Positions 1 through 12,825 of a stretch of 64,000 nucleotides of DNA are shown one piece after another (within the stretch, counting starts at the first letter, position 1; each line of letters opens with the position of its first letter). The notes beneath the pieces were generated by a model. It was not told where the DNA came from, made no database searches, and was given only the letters and a program-made list of their open reading frames with translations. Made by a program: the position numbers and the translations under genes. The DNA comes from Hofstenia miamia (taxonomy: Eukaryota > Xenacoelomorpha > Acoela), in contig SCFE01000038.1 in assembly GCA_004352715.1 (NCBI GenBank), forward strand, positions 2,073,064 to 2,137,063. The letters run 5' to 3'.

Positions 1-754
1 TTTCGGAAAGATGAAGAACAGGAATACCTAAACACACTCCTTAAGTGGATATGTAGTGCTAATTACAAAATAAATTGTGGATTGACGTTATTAATGGTTC
101 TGGTGTTAACCTCATGATTTCCAGGTAGACAAAGGTGTCCACTATTTAATTGCTGCAACATTTATTTATACTGTTAATCAGCATTGTTACTATTTCAGCA
201 TAGCTATTAGCTATGTAGTAGGATTCGTACACGTTTTTCATATCAATACATGTATACAAAGTTTTAAACCTGTAATTAAGAGGATTATATTTCAAATATG
301 AAGGGATTATAAGCACGAATTAAAAATTCTTTATATTTTTGCGTGTAGAATATAACAACACTTCTGTTGTTATCATCATAAAGAGTGTTAATTATGTAAT
401 TATATGTTTAATGTTTGTCCTGCCTTTATTACATCGCAGAAAAATGATAGTTTTAAATCAGTACATAATGCCTACTTACTTATATAGCGCAGAAGTTTGG
501 ATACCCGCAATAAATCATAAACAAGAACTCTTTGAAATTTTATGCAAATAAAAATAAAATTTCAAAATACTACTTAATTAATAACATAAATAATCAATTT
601 CAGGATAGTACTCACCCCCTTTATCACTAATTTCTTACGGGAACTAGTTTATACTCATCGACAAGGATCCGACTTAGACCACTTACTGTAAATTTGCCAT
701 TTACGAGAAAAGTTTCTTCCCCACTTTTTGCGAGTTTTAAACTTGAATTTGCTC
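1..754. other. A+T-rich sequence, no recognised feature
   Basis: No long open frame, RNA gene or repeat is recognised here. A 70-codon open frame at 339-551 has no motif I know and is within chance expectation for this base composition. Confidence 0.5.
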
Positions 755-1197
755 AAAATTTCTATAGTTGCTTGGTAGTACTTTTTTTCAGTTCATTCAT
801 TCCTATATACAATAAGTTTGTACCAAACTTGTCAAAAAGCCGAGCTTGAGCACAGTATTGGATATACAACGAGCCTTTTAAGCAAAGCAAATTTATAGTA
901 CTGCTTGTTAATTTGATTATGCAGATTTCTCTTATTCTTTCATTCAATATGCCTTNNNNNNNNNNNNNNNNAAAATTTCTATAGTTGTTTGGTAATCTTT
1001 TTTTTAATTCATTCATTCCTATATACAATAAGTTTGTACTAAACTTGTCAAAAAGCCGAGCTGAGCTTAGCCGAGCTTGAGCACAGTATTGGATATACAA
1101 CGAGCCCAAAACGAGCCTTTTAAGCAAACTAAATTTATAGTACTGCTTGTTAATTTGATTATGCAGATTTCTCTTATTCTTTCATTCAATATGCCTT
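755..1197. repeat. Imperfect direct duplication of about 200 bp around a 16-N gap
   Basis: Positions 755-955 and 972-1197 are near-identical copies separated only by 16 Ns (956-971). The second copy is about 25 bp longer because of two small insertions, both built from the CGAGC motif (near 1061-1075 and 1107-1117), plus scattered substitutions. Because the copies differ they are either a real tandem duplication or two haplotypes placed side by side by the assembler. No coding potential is evident; the open frame that spans them on the minus strand crosses the gap and has no recognisable domain. Confidence 0.75.
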
Positions 1198-1284
1198 TCT
1201 TATAATCTTATTTTAGAAATGTTTATTAAATAATGGGAAGACCTTTATAAAAAATTCTGAGAGCGCAATATTTTAAAAAATAAA

Positions 1285-1400
1285 ATATCGAGCTGAATCG
1301 AGCTTCATTGAAAGATTTTATGTGGCGAGCCGAGCCGAGCCGAGCCAACTTATTCAAAATTTAAACGAGCCGAGTTTAGAAATTTCGGCTCGTTGAGGAG
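1285..1400. repeat. CGAGC-rich low-complexity block
   Basis: A short array of the pentamer CGAGC (GCCGAGCCGAGCCGAGCC near 1330-1346) is followed by CGAGCCGAG and GGCTCG at 1365-1393. The same motif is scattered through the duplication just upstream, so 755-1400 is probably one repeat element. Subterminal pentamer arrays of this type are common in nonautonomous DNA transposons, but I see no terminal repeats that would prove it. Confidence 0.55.
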
Positions 1401-1947
1401 TCTGGTTTGTACTGAAATTAAAGCGAATAAATACATAAATGAATAAAATTAATTGTGTTCGGCAATTGCCCTTTTGCTTAGAGTAGTTTTACTTCGCAAA
1501 TTAAATAATATTTTTAATGGATATTAACTTTAGAGGTACTATTGGCAGAAAGATGCATTTTACTGGGTTTGTTGAAATGTAATCCGCAAGTATTGTAAAA
1601 TTGACAATGTCGACTTTCATATTGGTATTGTCTTTCGCTTAATAGACAACGGTGAAATTAAGATAGCAGACGATTACCATAGATTTCAGTCAAACTGTCT
1701 CTCAAGATAAACTCCCTTGTATTGTATACTGATTCATTTGAAATCTTAAATAAATTATTTTTACTATAACCTTCAGGCGTACGGTGTTTGGCAGCATTAC
1801 ATGAATGTAGGAAAATTAAACGATGTCATTTCACCATCTCATATGATATCAATTGTATTGATGCAGAATGAATTTTTAAGACCTTCGAGTACCATTCAAT
1901 TCCTTAAGGGGGGAGTATCACCGGGAAAATTGTCAAATCACCGAATC
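1401..1947. other. Sequence with no recognised feature
   Basis: Nothing recognisable on either strand. Open frames that appear to run beyond 1947 do so only through the following gap. Confidence 0.5.
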
Positions 1948-2947
1948 NNNNNNNNNNNNNNNNNNNNNNNNNNNNNNNNNNNNNNNNNNNNNNNNNNNNN
2001 NNNNNNNNNNNNNNNNNNNNNNNNNNNNNNNNNNNNNNNNNNNNNNNNNNNNNNNNNNNNNNNNNNNNNNNNNNNNNNNNNNNNNNNNNNNNNNNNNNNN
2101 NNNNNNNNNNNNNNNNNNNNNNNNNNNNNNNNNNNNNNNNNNNNNNNNNNNNNNNNNNNNNNNNNNNNNNNNNNNNNNNNNNNNNNNNNNNNNNNNNNNN
2201 NNNNNNNNNNNNNNNNNNNNNNNNNNNNNNNNNNNNNNNNNNNNNNNNNNNNNNNNNNNNNNNNNNNNNNNNNNNNNNNNNNNNNNNNNNNNNNNNNNNN
2301 NNNNNNNNNNNNNNNNNNNNNNNNNNNNNNNNNNNNNNNNNNNNNNNNNNNNNNNNNNNNNNNNNNNNNNNNNNNNNNNNNNNNNNNNNNNNNNNNNNNN
2401 NNNNNNNNNNNNNNNNNNNNNNNNNNNNNNNNNNNNNNNNNNNNNNNNNNNNNNNNNNNNNNNNNNNNNNNNNNNNNNNNNNNNNNNNNNNNNNNNNNNN
2501 NNNNNNNNNNNNNNNNNNNNNNNNNNNNNNNNNNNNNNNNNNNNNNNNNNNNNNNNNNNNNNNNNNNNNNNNNNNNNNNNNNNNNNNNNNNNNNNNNNNN
2601 NNNNNNNNNNNNNNNNNNNNNNNNNNNNNNNNNNNNNNNNNNNNNNNNNNNNNNNNNNNNNNNNNNNNNNNNNNNNNNNNNNNNNNNNNNNNNNNNNNNN
2701 NNNNNNNNNNNNNNNNNNNNNNNNNNNNNNNNNNNNNNNNNNNNNNNNNNNNNNNNNNNNNNNNNNNNNNNNNNNNNNNNNNNNNNNNNNNNNNNNNNNN
2801 NNNNNNNNNNNNNNNNNNNNNNNNNNNNNNNNNNNNNNNNNNNNNNNNNNNNNNNNNNNNNNNNNNNNNNNNNNNNNNNNNNNNNNNNNNNNNNNNNNNN
2901 NNNNNNNNNNNNNNNNNNNNNNNNNNNNNNNNNNNNNNNNNNNNNNN
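1948..2947. other. Assembly gap, exactly 1000 N
   Basis: A run of exactly 1000 Ns, probably a default-size scaffold gap, so the true length is unknown. It cuts the outer end of the long repeat that begins at 2948. Confidence 0.95.
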
Positions 2948-5306
2948 ATCATTGAAAGAGATTTGCTAGAATTTGATGTCTTGAAATCCAAGACCTTCGA
3001 ATTTACAGCTGCATTAAGCATATTTAAAAATATTTATGAAATTATGTGATTAAATTATAACAAATGCATCAAAGCCTTACTAAAAATTGTCATGCTCAAT
3101 TAGACAGGTTTCCTGTCTTCCCAGATTCCAAAGAAACTCTTCACAACTGTGAATGAATATATTTTTAGGTCTCAGGAGAATTTTTACCGCTATTACATAA
3201 AGACGTGTAAACAACTCAGAAAGAACTACCACCAAATTCAAGCAGGAAAGTTCAAGACTACTTGAAGCCGCTTGATAAGGCATTGCTTAGCATCTCTAGC
3301 AAATCATTGCCATATTCGTAAACTCTGTTGTCAAGCTATTAGGTCACGCACAGCATTCTTCACATAAATTTCTGCCGCAAAGCATGTGCAGTCTATTGCA
3401 CAACCATGACTAATTGTAAATCGAAAACAGAAACATTTTTATCAGTTTTGCAACCGTTGAATCCAATATCAAGAAAAAAAGAGGAATTAATAAAAAAGCT
3501 AGCTTTGCATTGGTGCATCCATATTGAATTTTTCGGTCAGAGATGATTAAATTCTGCAAAAAATTGAAGGAATTTCTTCGTTTCTTAGAAATGTCGTGTC
3601 TTTTTGCACAACAGATAGATCAGAGTCACAATTAATATTTAAAAATGACTTTCAACACATTTTGAAATATTCTGAGCAAGCAAAAATTCTTAACTTAGAA
3701 TTATAGGAAAACTAAGCCTGTTTGCAAAAATTAGAATTCTGGCAATTTTCGTTTTCTTACGATGCTTGAAAATGGATGTATAGTTTTGTTACTGCATTAA
3801 CGACGCAATTTAAGTCATTTTTTCAATTAATGTGACGTGAGATTTGACGAAGTATTCAACAAAGAGTTCTCTATCAATATGAAACGATTGATTAATTGCC
3901 ATTCTCTCATCGAATGACAAAATATAACTAATAATCAGACAAAATTTTTAAAATAAAAATATGTTTCTTAATTACAAATACAAAAATTTTAATTGACACA
4001 AGCGAAGAAACACATTTGTTCTATAAATTGCTATCGATCTAAGCTGTAAATGGGATGGGATGATCCAAACTAACCAATGGGTTGGGACACAATTGGTGCT
4101 AATATTTTGGGTTAGGTTGGGTCAAGCAATAAAATAATATACAAACATGGATAAACAGTTTAGATCAATGTTTTAAAACAATACTGTTTGAGTTTATTTC
4201 TTAAAATTCACAATAAAAACATTGACGATTGATCTATTTTACTCTTTAATACTTTTTATATGTGTTTCTTTTCAATTGTGTTTATGCATATTGATTATGA
4301 AACAAAAACATGCAGAGGTATTCAAATTATAGTTGTGTCATATTTGGTTAACATCTTGTCACAACATTACGTTGAGTCAAACGTATTGAAAGCTTAAAAT
4401 ACTTGGTTTGTGTTGGTTTAAAATTCATATGTTGAATTTTGGGTTGGGTTGGGTTGGTTCAAAATATCTTGACTCATTTACAACACTGAACTAAATTAGT
4501 GTTATCGATTCCTAATAAAAGATCCCTAGCGGATTTGCTAACTCAATTATATTAAAATGGCAAATAAGCTCTGTGTTGGATCTATCTTTATAAAAATAAT
4601 TATATATTTTCTAAAGAACCTGCTAAGGAATTCGTACATTTATGATCATGGTAATTAATTCTAGAGTGATAATTGACATGCAAAATTTAAATGGAATTTA
4701 TTTTTTTGTTCTTCATATATCATTCTCTATATTTTGGCAATACTTGGTAATAAATTAGTCTACTAAACCTAACAGAAAAAAACATTTACACATGTGTATT
4801 TTCATAGAGGAATATTATGTTGGAATGAATATCATTTTAGACTGAATAATTTATTAGCTAACAATCTTAATATTTTAATATTTTCGGAACATATATTAAA
4901 ATATTCCGTTGGTGGTAACGCTAATTTTTTAAATCGAATGCAACGAACTTTTCAATTTCAATTTGCTGTCATTGTCACCTGCTGACTGTAAAAGCCATTG
5001 TAAAAAGTTGCATAGTCAATTGCCCCATCAAAAGTAACTATGTATTTGGAGTAAATTACTTAAATTTAAAGTTATTTTCGGAAATTCGAATAGAAATTAT
5101 TCAATATTTTTGTACATTTTGGATACAGAATTATTTTGATATTTTTTATGATTATTGATTCCATCTAAAATCAGGTAGATAAATATTTTCAACTGCCAAT
5201 TACCTAAAACATAATGAGCGTGAGATACGCTGATATGGGAAAGTGTTTCGTTTGGTAATTGAATTTATGGAGACTTTATTGATCAGAAAGGAGCACTAAA
5301 TAATGC
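2948..5306 (+). repeat. 2.3-kb interspersed repeat, copy 1
   Basis: This block is repeated in inverted orientation at 51403-53750. The match was read in several places: 5220-5306 against 51403-51490, the GGGTT-rich stretch near 4440 against 52235-52260, 3080-3120 against 53600-53640, and 2948-3010 against 53690-53750. Differences are scattered substitutions and small indels, plus about 73 bp absent here but present at about 53407-53479. The block carries GGGTT-type arrays (4114-4125 and 4441-4462). No transposase domain could be recognised: open frames are short (3080-3283 minus, 67 codons; 4794-4985 plus, 63 codons). It is probably a decayed or nonautonomous DNA transposon, but the superfamily is open. 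The left end is hidden in a gap. Confidence 0.85.
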
Positions 5307-5581
5307 TTAGCATAAACTGAGTTCACAAGGGAGCGACATATCGTCAGAAATTATCATAAATTAATACTAAAAACGAGTGATAGGAATCCATTTACTTTGT
5401 CTATGGGAATACACCAAAAAGATTTGCATTAATAAAAGGAAAGAAAAAACATTGTTTTGAGCAAATCTATGTAAGTTGCAAATCAACCATGGATAGCCTT
5501 ACATGTCATATTCCAATTGGTTTGGAGCAATAACACCAAGGAATTTCTATTCAAGATTTTGCTCCACAACATGTATCTTGG
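5307..5581. other. Unique sequence with no recognised feature
   Basis: A short A+T-rich stretch between the repeat and the next microsatellite gap. Nothing recognised. Confidence 0.45.
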
Positions 5582-6625
5582 ACATATATATATATATATA
5601 TANNNNNNNNNNNNNNNNNNNNNNNNNNNNNNNNNNNNNNNNNNNNNNNNNNNNNNNNNNNNNNNNNNNNNNNNNNNNNNNNNNNNNNNNNNNNNNNNNN
5701 NNNNNNNNNNNNNNNNNNNNNNNNNNNNNNNNNNNNNNNNNNNNNNNNNNNNNNNNNNNNNNNNNNNNNNNNNNNNNNNNNNNNNNNNNNNNNNNNNNNN
5801 NNNNNNNNNNNNNNNNNNNNNNNNNNNNNNNNNNNNNNNNNNNNNNNNNNNNNNNNNNNNNNNNNNNNNNNNNNNNNNNNNNNNNNNNNNNNNNNNNNNN
5901 NNNNNNNNNNNNNNNNNNNNNNNNNNNNNNNNNNNNNNNNNNNNNNNNNNNNNNNNNNNNNNNNNNNNNNNNNNNNNNNNNNNNNNNNNNNNNNNNNNNN
6001 NNNNNNNNNNNNNNNNNNNNNNNNNNNNNNNNNNNNNNNNNNNNNNNNNNNNNNNNNNNNNNNNNNNNNNNNNNNNNNNNNNNNNNNNNNNNNNNNNNNN
6101 NNNNNNNNNNNNNNNNNNNNNNNNNNNNNNNNNNNNNNNNNNNNNNNNNNNNNNNNNNNNNNNNNNNNNNNNNNNNNNNNNNNNNNNNNNNNNNNNNNNN
6201 NNNNNNNNNNNNNNNNNNNNNNNNNNNNNNNNNNNNNNNNNNNNNNNNNNNNNNNNNNNNNNNNNNNNNNNNNNNNNNNNNNNNNNNNNNNNNNNNNNNN
6301 NNNNNNNNNNNNNNNNNNNNNNNNNNNNNNNNNNNNNNNNNNNNNNNNNNNNNNNNNNNNNNNNNNNNNNNNNNNNNNNNNNNNNNNNNNNNNNNNNNNN
6401 NNNNNNNNNNNNNNNNNNNNNNNNNNNNNNNNNNNNNNNNNNNNNNNNNNNNNNNNNNNNNNNNNNNNNNNNNNNNNNNNNNNNNNNNNNNNNNNNNNNN
6501 NNNNNNNNNNNNNNNNNNNNNNNNNNNNNNNNNNNNNNNNNNNNNNNNNNNNNNNNNNNNNNNNNNNNNNNNNNNNNNNNNNNNNNNNNNNNNNNNNNNN
6601 NNTATATATATATATATATATATCT
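5582..6625. repeat. (AT)n microsatellite with a 1000-N gap
   Basis: (AT)n runs occur at about 5584-5602 and 6603-6623 on both sides of a gap of exactly 1000 Ns (5603-6602). The gap probably reflects assembly failure inside a long AT array. Open frames through it (poly Ile-Tyr) are artefacts. Confidence 0.9.
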
Positions 6626-8520
6626 ACATGTGAATATATATTGTAAAATTTTTAATCAAATATAGAAAAACAAATAAAAAATTGACCCAGTGAACAGTCT
6701 TTTAGTTCTTATAATAATTAGTTGTCTTGGTAAATGTCAATTACTAATAGGGGTAGTCTTAAAACAATGGCATATTTAATTTTTTTATTACTAGTAAGTA
6801 CCAATGAAGTGCAAAATCAAGTCATGAACCCAGTAGCAAACTATAGAGACATCTTATGTGAAGAAAGTTATCAGAACGTTTCAAATAACAGCAACCAGAA
6901 AACAGTTCTATCAGTATTGTGCCCCATTCTGTTGACAGGAATTCTGAATATATTTCAAACACGCCCTATCTGACCCTCAGAAGAGCTGGAAAACACCAGC
7001 TTAGAGGATCCAGATGCTGCAATTTACATTTATGAGAGTTTATGTTTAACGAAGCAAAGGCAACAGAATCTTTCTTTTTAACGTGAGCTAAGACTACCCA
7101 TGTGGACCAAAGTTACAACGTCTTACAGTAATAATTCAATCTTTTCAAATATTTACATACAAATGTTAAGAAAACAAGTAAAATTATATGATTCGTTTTG
7201 TAACCCAATTAAAAAAGTTTTCAGTAAAAGTTACCAATTAAAAAACTACAACATAGTTAATTTCAATAAGAAAAACTAAATACAACATTTTTTAAATATA
7301 TTTGCTATAAAAATAATTGAAGCAATCTCTAGTGTGCAGACAAGAAGTCTTACAACTTACGCAATTTACGTCTGCTTTGTCGAGGAGTTTTCATCTCTTC
7401 ACTTGAATGTGATTTGTTAGATATGTGAAGAGGAAACTGATTGACTTTGTCACAACTTAAGACGTTAATAAGATTGCACGTAATAAAACGTCATTTGGAA
7501 GGGGTAATAATTGCATTTATCATTAGCGCTTAAGTAGTTAACATCAGACATATGGAAATGATGTAGGGAAATAGCGTTTATTCAATGTAAGCTTTGAATG
7601 TAAAACATTAAGATTCTTAGCTTAACATTCAGTAATATTTTTGCTAAACAGAAATATACTAAAGTACCCATTTGGCTACAAAAATTAAATGATTTCAATC
7701 ACCTGGCTTCCTCATGGGTGGTCATATTTTATTCTAATAAGGGATTTTGAATTAATAATAATAGTAATAATCATGGTTGTGCTGCTAATTTTGAAGTATT
7801 ATAGAAACTTGTGTTATTCAATCAAGTATCGTTTCAGAGCACAATTATTTTTCACTATTTTCAGCTTGGTTATTACTAAATGTGACTAGGAAACTGCCCA
7901 TGCTATGCACGGGGATTTCAACGGGCTGTAATTGATATTTAATAAATGAATAAACTTTAAATAAACCAAGCAATGGAGCTCCATTGTCCAAGCATTAATG
8001 TCACACAATTTATCAGGCAAATAGCTTTGTATACTTCTGGTAATTGTAGGCAGCTTTCAAAAATATTATATAATTTTCTAAAAATATTTCATGAAATGAC
8101 ATTGAATTGGATACTGTCATGAAGTTAACAGGAAGTCAATTCTAACTACGCATTTCATATTTCCAACTTAATTATGTCTATATTTATATTTAAAATGTGT
8201 TGAAATGGAATTATACTTTCGTTAATTTAGTAACAGGCATTAAATAGAGTATAAATTAATGAGTGGACTTTAATAGTGTTCTTTGCATTTCTCTTAATCA
8301 TGTACAATCTTGATAATGTCTGAAAACATTTTTTTCAACTAGATTAACAAATATAGTAAAGACAATTCATTTTTAATATTACATTTTAATAATTACTACC
8401 TAATATCAACAGCGAAGCATACTCATTTACATAATAATATTAATAATATTATATTTATTACTGTTTTATTCAATTCATTTTATTGCTTTAAATTACTACA
8501 ACAAATCTACAAACTACAAG

Positions 8521-8553
<33 letters not shown>

Positions 8554-9682
8554 AGGATCTAGATTTTTATATTAGAATATACTTATAATATTGACGTATA
8601 GTAGTCAATAACGGAATTATCTGTATTATGATTGAGTAATTTGCAATATACTATTATATTATAAAATATTAGACACTACCACTTGCAAGGATATAAGAAG
8701 ACATTAATAAATTATTGTTGCAAGTGGAGCAGATATTTTGAATACCTGTTTGTAACTCCATCGTGATTGACACATTATTTTCTGTAAATTTGCATGCTAT
8801 TTTACATTTCGTCTGCCAATTGTGGAATATTGTTGATTATTTGTAATGAAAGCATTTGTCAGTAAATCAAATGGAAAGAACATCTAATTGCATTATTATA
8901 AAGGTAATGGTTCGTGTCATTTCCAAGACGTTCCAAAAGCGCTCAATGCCGTCAATGGTTTATTAGATTTTATAGAGAGTCAAATTTACAGGTTATATTT
9001 ATTATAATTTTAAATGTAACTAACTTCGGTCTAGTCTACTGGCGCTATTCTTTACTGGATAAATTCTGAGCAAATGCCAAAATATTATTAGTATATATTA
9101 ACAATTTAAATCATAAAATATTTGTGAACTAAATAAATTATTTATATTATAAGACAAACTATGTTATTCTAATCCTGAATTGAAATGCTCGTTGTAAAAT
9201 TCTTTACGCTACGAAGATGGAATATTTCAAATTGCTTTTCAATATGATTTCAATATACTGTATCTTCTGATATTTTATTAAAGTACAAGCGAATCGTCTT
9301 GATGATAACACCGGTTTGTAGACTTATGGAAGGAGCTATTGAAAAGTCAGTTAAAATTCGGTGGAAAACTATGTGCTAAGCTAGTTAGCACATTTCTCAA
9401 AGTGTTATTTGCATGTTTAACTAAAAATCTGGACAATGCGGTATAATTTTCAAATAGCCTTAAGAACAACTGTTTTCCCTTTGATAGCGTTAACGTCTCA
9501 TTATATTAATCACACGAAATGCTTCCTCTAAATCTGGTTAGTTACTTATTTTCAAATGAGTTGACTTCAACCTACTTAAATGTCTGCGAAAAGTCTTGGG
9601 TCACATGATAATACAATACATCGTCCAATATCCTTATAGCCTTAACTCTAATCCTCACAATCTTTTTTACGTACGTTGGTTT
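6626..9682. other. A+T-rich sequence, no gene seen, one (AT)n run
   Basis: About 3 kb without recognisable coding sequence. An uninterrupted (AT)n run sits at about 8526-8553. Open frames at 6734-6973 (79 codons) and 7689-7889 (66 codons) carry no known motif and have the composition of translated A+T-rich DNA. Confidence 0.5.
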
Positions 9683-10173
9683 CAGAAGGGGGCGGGTGTA
9701 AAAATACCCCGAGGTTTATTTTTGATATATGAATGCTATTGTCATGACGTTTTGCACAAAGATAATATAGGATAAAAAATTTGAAAAAATTTCAAAAAAA
9801 ACATTTTTTGTGCAGATATTTTTGCTGGCGTTAGCATTTTTTGCAAAAAAAATTGTTGCTATTTTTGGGCAACTTTTAATATTTTTTTATTTAAATTATA
9901 GGGTCTAGAAATAACTTAAGGCACAATAATTTGCAGTTATTAATGCTGACGTCAGCATTTTTTGTTTTGGTCAAGTCATTTTTATGTTTCTATCTTAAAA
10001 TAAATGGCAATTATCGTTGACAAAATAGTCATAATTCCTTAACAAAAAACGCTTTCACACTAGAATTTTTATAGAATGTGTAAAACTAAATTTAGTGTGG
10101 TGAAAAGCTCGGCAAACTTTCAAATTTGATTTTAAAAAAATTCACATGGGGTAAATTTACCCTCTGCCTTTTG
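9683..10173. mobile_element. Possible MITE with imperfect terminal inverted repeats
   Basis: The left end (9683-9711, CAGAAGGGGGCGGGTGTAAA then AATACCCC) resembles the reverse complement of the right end (10147-10173, CAAAAGGCAGAGGG then TAAATTTACCCC) over roughly 27 bp with several mismatches. The interior of about 0.5 kb has no open frame and contains two copies of a palindromic unit. I could not identify a target-site duplication, so superfamily and exact ends are uncertain. Confidence 0.4.
9811..9965. repeat. Two copies of a CRE-like palindromic unit
   Basis: A perfect 18-bp palindrome, AATGCTGACGTCAGCATT, lies at 9942-9959 and contains the 8-bp cAMP-response element consensus TGACGTCA at 9947-9954. 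A related 14-mer, TGCTGGCGTTAGCA (9823-9836), lies about 120 bp upstream and differs from the palindrome core by two transitions. Both are preceded by GCAG plus a short A/T stretch and followed by a T run, so they are copies of one unit. No nearby gene supports a regulatory role. Confidence 0.6.
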
Positions 10174-11888
10174 TGAAGAATGGGCTTAAACAGCCTGGAC
10201 TTCATTTAAACGGAGAAAGCGTTTTTCCACATCTATAAAAAAAATTTTTCATCCCCACTAAGAAAGTTAGAAATTTTGAGGCATAGGCCTAGCCATTGTT
10301 CAGTGTGTTTGAATGTAATTGAAAATTTTGATTATTAAAAAAATTTGAACTCTCTCCAAATCTAAAGTTTATGTAAATATAAGGCTCAAAATCCTTGGAA
10401 TCAACAACCAATTTTAACTGACCCTGCGGGTGGCGTATTGAGAAGAAGCATTAAAGGGGGAATTACTCCTCCATCTGGTGGTGCTTTGATATTGTGGATT
10501 AGTTCTTGAGTTCTAAGCGCTTAAAAATTTTTCCAAGATCAGGCAAAAAAAGTTTTAAGAATTCCCAGGCTGTTTAATGTTAACTGACGAAAGGAGCAAC
10601 CCGTACTATTAGATTGTTATCTCCTATTATATATTATTTGACAAATATCCAATGAAATTCTTATATTGCCAAATGAGTAGTTGACAGTTAACAGTTAGAA
10701 TGTATTGTATAACTCTTCTGCTATTTTAGCTATTGCTATCAATTGCAATATAGAGTGTTTGCGCTATTCTAATCATTTTGAGCAAAAATATATGCAGATT
10801 CTTTAAATTATATAATATAAAGTAGATGGTCTTTGGAGAAATATTAGATAGCTTTCATTATGCTTCGTATAAATTTTATCATTTTCTTTTCTTTGATTTA
10901 TAAAGTCGAAGACACGAATATACTTCTCTTCAAATATCTTAATGAGATTCATTTTTTATTTGATTAATAATATCTATGCAAATTTCGAAGAACATGTTAA
11001 TTAGAAATTTATGATCAACATTTTTAAATATTAATATTTCTATACCATTAATATTACAAGTTAATGATCATACACCATGCTCCAATTTTCTTTGCTTGCT
11101 AAAATCTAAATAAACATATATGTATGTACATGTGCATATAACCTTTTGAAGGCATTATTCTAGATATATTTCTTACTCAGGTTTAATTTCAACATTTTGT
11201 TATGAAGATTATTTACTACTATCTAATTGGATACAAACTCGTATATTTCAATATCAAAAAGAAGTACAATTTTTTTACTTGAGTTTGGATTAAAAAAAAC
11301 TCCTCTTGATCATTTTGATAAACAAATTGATTGTGCAGCTGTTTGCTAACTTGGCTTCAAATTTCTTATATTATATATGTTAACAATGACACACTATGCT
11401 TATATAAAAGCAGAATAATCATAACAGATTAATCAGATTAAGTGCTAAGCACAGGGTAGAATAGTAAAATGTCCTTCTAACGGTTAATTTGGTACAAATA
11501 CGGATAAAATTAATTAAAATTCTCATAAAACTTAAGTATTTATTAATCATAAATTATTAAAAAACTAGTGAATTGATGATTTGTATTCAAATCTATTGTA
11601 TTGATCTCATAAAATCAAAAAAATATGCAAGTTCAAATAATTGTGTACCTCAGATAATCTCTACTTTTATAAACTTGTACCATGGTATTTCGAGTTAATA
11701 TAAAGAAAATATGTTTGCAGATCACAAAGAACAGGTTATTTACGTAACACTGCTTACCTCTACATGTATTTGTTAATGACTTCTAAATCATAGACATTAT
11801 TGAATAGAATATCCCAATCAAAGGACAAATATTTAAAAGTAAATGACCTATTAATCCACTCGATTGCTAAAAATTGGACTCCTAGCTC

Positions 11889-11937
<49 letters not shown>

Positions 11938-12789
11938 TTTAATTGTAATAATATTCATCTTGGGTAGAGTATATTTTGGAATAACTTTATCATATTTGAT
12001 CGTTGCAATTGCATAAATAAAAGCGATTTAAATAAAATGAACATTTTTAAGAGGAATTGAAAATGCTTCCTATCCAACGTGAGTTTTTTTCATAATTTTT
12101 CTGAAAAATCTAGGTTCATAATTAGGTTATTGCGTCATGCTCTAGCGCCACTCCATTTATTTTGTGCCGTTGTCAATGAAATCTATCTCTATTTCAACTA
12201 ACAAATTTCGACAAATGTCATTTGAGCAAATTTTAAAGCGCATTTGGAAACGGATATTTTCATCGAATTTCCTCTGATCAATCGGAAGCACGATGTCGAA
12301 AGACATACCCCATTGATAAGAAATTATTCAAGGCAATAGATTCTCACCCAAGTCAGCACCATTTTCCAAATATTTTCTAAATCATTGGTTTTGACAATCT
12401 ATATTTAGTGTCATTTGAATTTTTATGCAAGTTGATTTTGGTGGAGTGCATCTGAAAAATAATGATTTGTTTGCATGGCTGAAAAGAGTCATATCAAAAT
12501 ATCATCAGAAGTTTTTCTGCAATGCATAGCGTAAAAACGAAAAAAACTTGACATAAATTTTCAAACAGTAAATTAAATTAACAAAATATTTCAGCGGTAT
12601 GATTAAGACTATTGCGAAAATTTGCTTGGACTTACCTTACAGGGACAGGTTTTCTTTAATATATTTTAATGGCTTTAACCAAATCCTTAAAATGAGTGTT
12701 TGCTCGGTTACGTACGTCAATATTCATATCAAAGCTAAAATGAAAAATATTTTTGTTCCTATGTGTCCAAGTCAAATTCGTTTATTCTT

Positions 12790-12825
<36 letters not shown>

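Noticed and set aside
1801-3021. Long open frames on both strands through 1948-2947
   Set aside because: They are open only because the Ns translate without stops; the sequenced ends show no domain.
5503-6665. Long Ile-Tyr-rich open frames here and at other (AT)n gaps (17.7, 23, 27, 28.6, 37.2, 40.2, 55.2 and 62.6 kb)
   Set aside because: Poly Ile-Tyr is the translation of (AT)n, and the rest is gap. They are not proteins.
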